From assembly GCA_035476815.1 (NCBI GenBank), contig DATILD010000017.1, positions 6,382 through 70,381 on the forward strand: a stretch of DNA of 64,000 bases, in the 5' to 3' direction. A program made the translations under genes and the position numbers. Positions 59,425-64,000 of the stretch are shown here, piece by piece. Position 1 is the stretch's first letter. Each line of letters begins with the position of its first letter. Under the pieces are notes generated by a model, which did not search any database, was not told where the DNA came from, and saw only the letters and a list, made by a program, of their open reading frames with translations. The DNA comes from Methylibium sp035476815 (GTDB taxonomy: Bacteria > Pseudomonadota > Gammaproteobacteria > Burkholderiales > Burkholderiaceae_C).

Positions 59425-60525
59425 TCAGGCCTGCACGGCCGGGTTCTGGCGCGCCGGCACGGCCGAGCGCTGCGCGGGGATCTTGCCGGCGGCGATGTCG
59501 TCGGCCCAGAGCTCGTGGTGTTCCTTGGCCCAGGTCTCGTCGACATAGCCGGTGCGCATCGCCTGGTACGCGCCCTTCATCCCGAGGGTGCCGATGTAAA
59601 TGTGGCCGAGGAACATCGCCATCATCAGCAGCGTCGCGGCGCCGTGGATCATGTGCGCGATCTGCATGTCGCCGCGCGTGTAGGCCAGGCCCGGGACCAG
59701 CTTGTCGAGCACCAGCCCCGAGGCCACGACGACGATGCCGAGCGCGAACACGCCGCCCCAGAAGATCAGCTTCTCGCCGGCGTTGAAGCGGTGCGAGGGC
59801 ACATGCGCACCGTTGAACAGGCCGCCGCCCTTGGCGAGCCAGACCAGGTCGTCCTTGCTCGGGAAGTTGTCGCGCACGAAGGTCACGAACACCACCGCCA
59901 GCGAGACCGCGAACAGCGGCCCGGCGAAGTTGTGCAGCGTCTTCAGCGCATAGGTCAGCAGGCCGAACAGCGTGCCGCCGATGATCGGCAGCAGCAGGAA
60001 CTTGCCGAAGGCCATCACCGCGCCCGACACCGCCAGCGTCACGAAGGCAATCGCGTTGGTCCAGTGCGCGGCGCGCTCGAAGTGGGTGAAGCGCTCGATC
60101 TTGCGGCCGGTCTCCGGCGCATGCAGTCCGATGCTGCCCTTGGCCTTGTAGAACAGCGCGATCGCCAGCAGCATGATCAGCAGCAGCCCGCCGCCGTAGG
60201 GAATGATCCAGCGGTTGCGCACCTCGCGCCAGGCCTCGCCGGCGGTGGTGAGCTTGCTGCCCGGGTACTGGACCAGCTCCTGGATCAGCACGCCCTTCTC
60301 GACGCCCGGCAGGCTGGTGGTGCCGGCCTGGGCACCGGACTCGCGCACCGCGCGCCAGAACGGCGCGTTGTTGTAGGGCTGGGTCTTGGCGCGCTCGGCA
60401 TTGCTGTCGGTGGCGGCCGGACCCGCCGCTGGCGCCGGCGCGTCGGCCGGGGCCTGCGCCGCCGCACCCGCGCCGAGCAGCGCCAGCAGCCCGGCGACGC
60501 ACCACTGTCTGAGCTTCGGGGTCAT
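59425..60525 (-). CDS. formate dehydrogenase gamma subunit, cytochrome b556
   Basis: 366 residues. Signal-like N-terminus (CVAGLLALLGAGAAAQA), a long periplasmic segment with PFWRAVRESG, then four membrane helices of the FdhI type carrying haem-binding His residues (ERFTHFERAAHWTNAIAF, TLHNFAGPLF, HMIHGAATLLMM). Passes electrons from the FeS subunit to quinone. Start ATG 60525. The N-terminal extension of about 120 residues before the first cytochrome helix is longer than in E. coli FdnI and is typical for the FdhC type of this order. Confidence 0.92.
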   Translation of the reverse strand: MTPKLRQWCVAGLLALLGAGAAAQAPADAPAPAAGPAATDSNAERAKTQPYNNAPFWRAVRESGAQAGTTSLPGVEKGVLIQELVQYPGSKLTTAGEAWREVRNRWIIPYGGGLLLIMLLAIALFYKAKGSIGLHAPETGRKIERFTHFERAAHWTNAIAFVTLAVSGAVMAFGKFLLLPIIGGTLFGLLTYALKTLHNFAGPLFAVSLAVVFVTFVRDNFPSKDDLVWLAKGGGLFNGAHVPSHRFNAGEKLIFWGGVFALGIVVVASGLVLDKLVPGLAYTRGDMQIAHMIHGAATLLMMAMFLGHIYIGTLGMKGAYQAMRTGYVDETWAKEHHELWADDIAAGKIPAQRSAVPARQNPAVQA

Positions 60526-60550
60526 GGCCGTCCTCGCGTCGGGGCGCCGC

Positions 60551-60805
60551 TCACTGCACGCGCGTGTACTCGTTCTGGTTCTGGCCGCGCTTCTTGAGCT
60601 GCTGCTCCCAGCTCGCGCGGTCGCCGGCGGTCCAACCCTCGGCGCGGAAGGCCTCGGCCTTGCTGCCGTCCCAGGCCTTCGCATCGGACTTCTTCGCGGC
60701 GGTGGCGCCCTCTTGCGGCTTGTCGCCGCAGGCCACCAGACCGGCCGCGCCCAGCGCCAGCAGCATCGCGCCGGCGGCGCGTCCCCATGAGGTCCTGGTC
60801 TTCAT
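60551..60805 (-). CDS. small lipoprotein of the formate dehydrogenase operon
   Basis: 84 residues. Basic start (KTRTSWGR), hydrophobic stretch, and lipobox LVAC about residues 23-26. The mature part is helical and charged (DAKAWDGSKAEAFRAEGWTAGDRASWEQQLKKR), with aromatic residues. Its ATG overlaps the beta subunit stop (ATGA), so it is made with the complex. No known family; perhaps an assembly or docking factor (inference). Confidence 0.75.
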   Translation of the reverse strand: MKTRTSWGRAAGAMLLALGAAGLVACGDKPQEGATAAKKSDAKAWDGSKAEAFRAEGWTAGDRASWEQQLKKRGQNQNEYTRVQ

Positions 60806-61419
60806 GACTTGCCCGCCTCCGCCTTGTTGCCGCCCGGCTTGCCGTAGGCCGTGCCCCAGCCCCATACCTCGGAGCCCTTGCCGCGGCTGAGCACGCGGGT
60901 GCGGAAGATGTCGGCCACGACGTCGCCGTCGCCGCCGAGCAGCGCCTTGGTCGAGCACATCTCGGCGCAGGCCGGCAGCTTGCCCTCGGCGAGGCGGTTG
61001 CTGCCGTACTTCTCGAACTCCTCGTGCGAGCCGTTGGCCTCGGGGCCGCCGGCGCAGAAGGTGCACTTGTCCATCTTGCCGCGCAGCCCGAATGTGCCGT
61101 TGGTCGGGAACTGCGGTGCGCCGAACGGACAGGCGTAGCTGCAGTAGCCGCAGCCGATGCAGATGTCCTTGTCGTGCAGCACCACGCCCTCGTCGGTGCG
61201 GTAGAAGCAGTCGACCGGGCAGACCGCCATGCAGGGTGCATCGCTGCAATGCATGCAGGCCACCGAGATGCTGCGCTCGCCGGGCTGGCCGTCGCCCATG
61301 GTGACCACGCGGCGGCGGTTCACGCCCCAGGGCACCTCGTGCTCGGCCTTGCAGGCGGTGACGCAGCCATTGCATTCGATGCAGCGCTCGGCATCGCAAA
61401 TGAACTTCATTCGAGCCAT
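60802..61419 (-). CDS. formate dehydrogenase beta subunit (four 4Fe-4S)
   Basis: 205 residues, electron-transfer subunit. CIECNGCVTACKAEH, CMHCSDAPCMAVCPVDC, CIGCGYCSYACPFG and CTFC...ACAEMC provide the ligands for four clusters. Lacks the C-terminal membrane helix of E. coli FdnH. Start ATG 61419 with GGAGG before it. Takes electrons from the alpha subunit to the cytochrome b. Confidence 0.94.
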   Translation of the reverse strand: MARMKFICDAERCIECNGCVTACKAEHEVPWGVNRRRVVTMGDGQPGERSISVACMHCSDAPCMAVCPVDCFYRTDEGVVLHDKDICIGCGYCSYACPFGAPQFPTNGTFGLRGKMDKCTFCAGGPEANGSHEEFEKYGSNRLAEGKLPACAEMCSTKALLGGDGDVVADIFRTRVLSRGKGSEVWGWGTAYGKPGGNKAEAGKS

Positions 61420-61450
61420 CGTGTCCTCCGATCGGTAAGCCTTAGCGCGC

Positions 61451-61501
61451 CGCCCCGGTCGCCGGGCCGCCCCAAGACCGGGGCGGGCCCCCGCGGGGGG
61501 C
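61451..61501. repeat. stem-loop repeat with conserved 15-base loop, copy 2
   Basis: CGCCCCGGTC (61451-61460) and GACCGGGGCG (61476-61485) pair perfectly around GCCGGGCCGCCCCAA, whose reverse complement is the loop of the element at 36001-36047. CCCCCGCGGGGGGC follows, as in copy 1. It lies between the alpha and beta genes of formate dehydrogenase. Confidence 0.85.
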
Positions 61502-61527
61502 AGATGCGAAGCAGCCGGGGGTCGTCT

Positions 61528-64000
61528 TCATGCCCGTTCGACCTGGCAGACCGTGGTCTTGGTCTCTTGCATCATCGTCACGCTGTCGTAGCCGTAGGTG
61601 GTGGCGGTGTTGATCGCCTCGCCGCGCACCAGCGGCTTCGCCCCGTCCGGGTAGTAGGGCGAGAGATCGACACCCTGCCAGCGGCCCGAGAAGTGGAACG
61701 GCAGCCAGACGGTCTCGCGGTCGACCCGTTCGGTGACCAGCGCCTTGACCTTGATGCGCGCGCCGGTCGGCGTCTTGACCCAGACGTCCTCGCCGTTGCG
61801 GATGCCGCGGTCGTTGGCGGCCGCCGGATTGATCTCGACGAACATCTCCTGCTGCAGCTCGGCCAGGTAGGGGTTGGAGCGGGTCTCCTCGCCGCCGCCC
61901 TCGTACTCGACCAGGCGGCCCGAGCTCATGATCAGCGGGAACTGCTTGCCGATGTCCTTGTTCGCGTCCTGCACGGTCTTGAACAGCGTCGGCAGGCGCC
62001 AGAAGGCCTTCTTGTCGTCGTGCGTCGGGTACTTGGCGACCAGGTCCGGCCGGGTCGAGTACAGCGGCTCGCGGTGCTTCGGGATCGGGTCGGGGAAATT
62101 CCAGACCACCGCGCGCGCCTTGGCGTTGCCGAAGGGGTGGCAGCCGTGCAGCTTCATCGCCACGCGGATGATCCCGCCCGACGGATCGGTCTTCCAGTTC
62201 TTGCCCTCGGCGGCCTTCTTCTCGGCCTCGGTCAGGTCGTCCCACCAGCCGAGCTTCTTCAGCAGCACATGGTCGAACTCGGGGTAGCCGGTGGTGATGT
62301 CGGCGCCCTTCGAATGCGAGCCGTCCTCGGCCAGCAGGTTGACGCCGTCCTTGTCGACGCCGAAGTTCGCGCGGAAGTTGCCGCCGCCCTCCATCACGTG
62401 CTTGGACGTGTCGTAGAGGTTGGGCGAACCCGGGTGCTTCAGCTCCGGCGTGCCGTAGCAGGGCCAGGGCAGGCCGAAGTAGTCGCCGTCGAGGCTGTAG
62501 CCAGTCTCCTTGTCGACGCCGCCCTTGGCCTTGAGCGTCTTCACGTCGAAGACGTTCATGTTGCGCATGTGCGCCTTCAGGCGCTCCGGGCTCTGGCCGG
62601 TGTAGCCGATGGTCCAGACGCTGCGGTTGATCTCGCGCAGGATGTCCTCGGGCACCGGCTCGTCCATGCCCTTGACCTGCTGCATCTTGTAGTTCTTCGT
62701 CAGCTCCTTGTCGAAGCCCAGCTTCTGCGCCAGCTGGTACATGATCATGTGGTCGGTGCGGCTCTCCCACAGCGGCTCGATGACCTTCTCGCGCCACTGC
62801 AGCGAGCGGTTGGACGCGGTGCAGGAACCGCTGGTCTCGAACTGCGTGGTCGCCGGCAGCAGGTAGACGGCGCGGTTGGGGTTCTGGTCCTCGGGCTTGC
62901 CCGGCATCGCCGCCATCGCGGCGGTGGCGCTCGGGAAGGGGTCGATCACGACCAGCAGGTCGAGCTTGTCCATCGCCCGCTTCATCTCGAGACCGCGGGT
63001 CTGCGAGTTGGGCGCATGGCCCCAGAAGAACAGGCCGCGCAGGTTGCTGTCCTGGTCGATCAGCTCGTTCTTCTCGAGCACGCCGTCGACCCAGCGCGAC
63101 ACCGTCATGCCGGGCTTGGTCATCATGCCCGGTGCGTACTGCTTCTTGATCCACTCGAAGTCGACGTCCCAGACCTTCGCGAAGTGCTTGAACGAGCCTT
63201 CGGCAACACCGTAGTAGCCCGGCAGCGAGTCGGGGTTGGGGCCGACGTCGGTCGCGCCCTGCACGTTGTCGTGGCCGCGGAAGATGTTGGCGCCGCCGCC
63301 CGACACGCCGATGTTGCCCAGCGCCAGCTGCAGGATGCACGATGCGCGCACGATGGCATTGCCGGTGGTGTGCTGGGTCTGGCCCATGCACCACACGATG
63401 GTGGAAGGCCGGTTCTTGGCCATCATCTCGGCGGCCTTGAAAACGGTGGCTTCAGGCACGCCGCAGGCCTCTTCGACCTTGTCGGGCGTCCACTTCGCCA
63501 TCACGTCGGCCTTGACCTGGTCCATGCCGTAGACGCGGTCGTTGATGTACTTCTGGTCTTCCCAGCCGTTCTTGAAGATGTGATACAGCATGCCGAACAG
63601 GAACGGAATGTCCGAGCCCGAGCGGATGCGGATGTACTCGTCGGCCTTGGCCGCCGTGCGGGTGAAGCGCGGATCGACCACGATCATCTTCGTGCCGGTC
63701 TCCTTGGCGTGCAGCATGTGCAGCATGCTCACCGGGTGCGCCTCGGCGGCGTTGGAGCCGATGTACAACGCGCACTTGCTGTTCTGCATGTCGTTGTACG
63801 AGTTGGTCATGGCGCCGTAGCCCCATGTGTTCGCCACACCGGCCACGGTGGTGGAGTGGCAGATGCGCGCCTGGTGGTCGCAGTTGTTGCTGCCCCAGAA
63901 GCTCACGAACTTGCGCATCAGGTACGCCTGCTCGTTGTTGTGCTTGGAGGAGCCAATCCAGTACATGGCGTCCGGGCCGCTGGCCTTGCGCAGCTCCAGT
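61528..64000 (-). CDS. formate dehydrogenase alpha subunit (Cys form), partial
   Basis: More than 820 residues visible, N-terminus beyond the right edge. MopB family, FdhG/FdnG type. The active-site region reads ARICHSTTVAGVANTWGYGAMTNS: Cys stands where E. coli FdnG has selenocysteine. GSNAAEAHPVSMLHML, IVVDPRFTRTAAKADEYIRIRSGSD (outlined), WCMGQTQHTTGNA and LALGNIGVSGGGANIFRGHDN are typical. Oxidises formate at a bis-MGD molybdenum or tungsten centre. First visible gene of the operon; the Tat signal and N-terminal FeS motif are not in view. Confidence 0.95.
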   Translation of the reverse strand, partial: LELRKASGPDAMYWIGSSKHNNEQAYLMRKFVSFWGSNNCDHQARICHSTTVAGVANTWGYGAMTNSYNDMQNSKCALYIGSNAAEAHPVSMLHMLHAKETGTKMIVVDPRFTRTAAKADEYIRIRSGSDIPFLFGMLYHIFKNGWEDQKYINDRVYGMDQVKADVMAKWTPDKVEEACGVPEATVFKAAEMMAKNRPSTIVWCMGQTQHTTGNAIVRASCILQLALGNIGVSGGGANIFRGHDNVQGATDVGPNPDSLPGYYGVAEGSFKHFAKVWDVDFEWIKKQYAPGMMTKPGMTVSRWVDGVLEKNELIDQDSNLRGLFFWGHAPNSQTRGLEMKRAMDKLDLLVVIDPFPSATAAMAAMPGKPEDQNPNRAVYLLPATTQFETSGSCTASNRSLQWREKVIEPLWESRTDHMIMYQLAQKLGFDKELTKNYKMQQVKGMDEPVPEDILREINRSVWTIGYTGQSPERLKAHMRNMNVFDVKTLKAKGGVDKETGYSLDGDYFGLPWPCYGTPELKHPGSPNLYDTSKHVMEGGGNFRANFGVDKDGVNLLAEDGSHSKGADITTGYPEFDHVLLKKLGWWDDLTEAEKKAAEGKNWKTDPSGGIIRVAMKLHGCHPFGNAKARAVVWNFPDPIPKHREPLYSTRPDLVAKYPTHDDKKAFWRLPTLFKTVQDANKDIGKQFPLIMSSGRLVEYEGGGEETRSNPYLAELQQEMFVEINPAAANDRGIRNGEDVWVKTPTGARIKVKALVTERVDRETVWLPFHFSGRWQGVDLSPYYPDGAKPLVRGEAINTATTYGYDSVTMMQETKTTVCQVERA

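Overview
The window is very GC-rich, densely packed and almost entirely coding. Gene content and protein sequences point to a betaproteobacterium of the order Burkholderiales, probably the Rubrivivax/Leptothrix/Methylibium side of the order. Pointers are the intracellular PHA depolymerase beside an orphan RnfB and Nth, the zapA/6S RNA neighbourhood, a second InfA, rpsU followed by a YqeY protein, and REP-like repeats of the kind common in this order. The order is an inference from gene families and has not been tested by a search. No tRNA, rRNA, insertion sequence, prophage or CRISPR array was seen.

Layout. 1-5000: end of a PhzF gene, a VF530 protein, a YgjP-like metallopeptidase, a flavin monooxygenase, a secreted cyclase-family protein and an AraC regulator. 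5000-8100: a small protein coupled to a trypsin-like protease, infA, an SDR remnant and a poly-Gly lipoprotein. 8100-17300: a minus-strand operon for the lower meta-cleavage pathway (semialdehyde dehydrogenase, hydratase, decarboxylase, tautomerase, acylating acetaldehyde dehydrogenase, aldolase, then an SDR, a second tautomerase and a quinone-reductase-like flavoprotein). The first gene of this operon carries a frameshift, and a nest of inverted repeats lies behind it. 17300-28850: uvrB, aromatic aminotransferase, a FecR/Trp-rich secreted protein, phaZ, rnfB, a secreted subtilase, nth and a GAF protein. 28850-33850: a cobalamin uptake operon (btuB, C, D, F) under a cobalamin riboswitch. 33900-36000: coiled-coil protein, zapA, 6S RNA, EVE protein, TSUP transporter.

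36000-50800 is the most coherent region, a nitrate assimilation locus. It holds an ANTAR/PilJ regulator, a nitrate transporter, a fused protein phosphatase/kinase, nirBD, a molybdenum nitrate reductase, a fused DmsB-DmsC membrane iron-sulfur protein, ybiB and cobA (siroheme for NirB). Sequences matching the sigma-54 promoter consensus precede both narK and nirB. The narK leader also folds into tandem hexaloop hairpins next to an ANTAR gene, which suggests NtrC-type nitrogen control plus nitrate-responsive antitermination.

50800-58000: a BaiN-like flavoprotein, rpsU, yqeY, a TIGR01244 protein, an atypical Y-family polymerase, a YpfJ-like metallopeptidase, dcd and a membrane-anchored C13 caspase-like peptidase. 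58000-64000: a minus-strand formate dehydrogenase operon (alpha subunit with Cys in place of Sec, cut by the window end; beta; lipoprotein; cytochrome b gamma; small periplasmic protein; fdhD).
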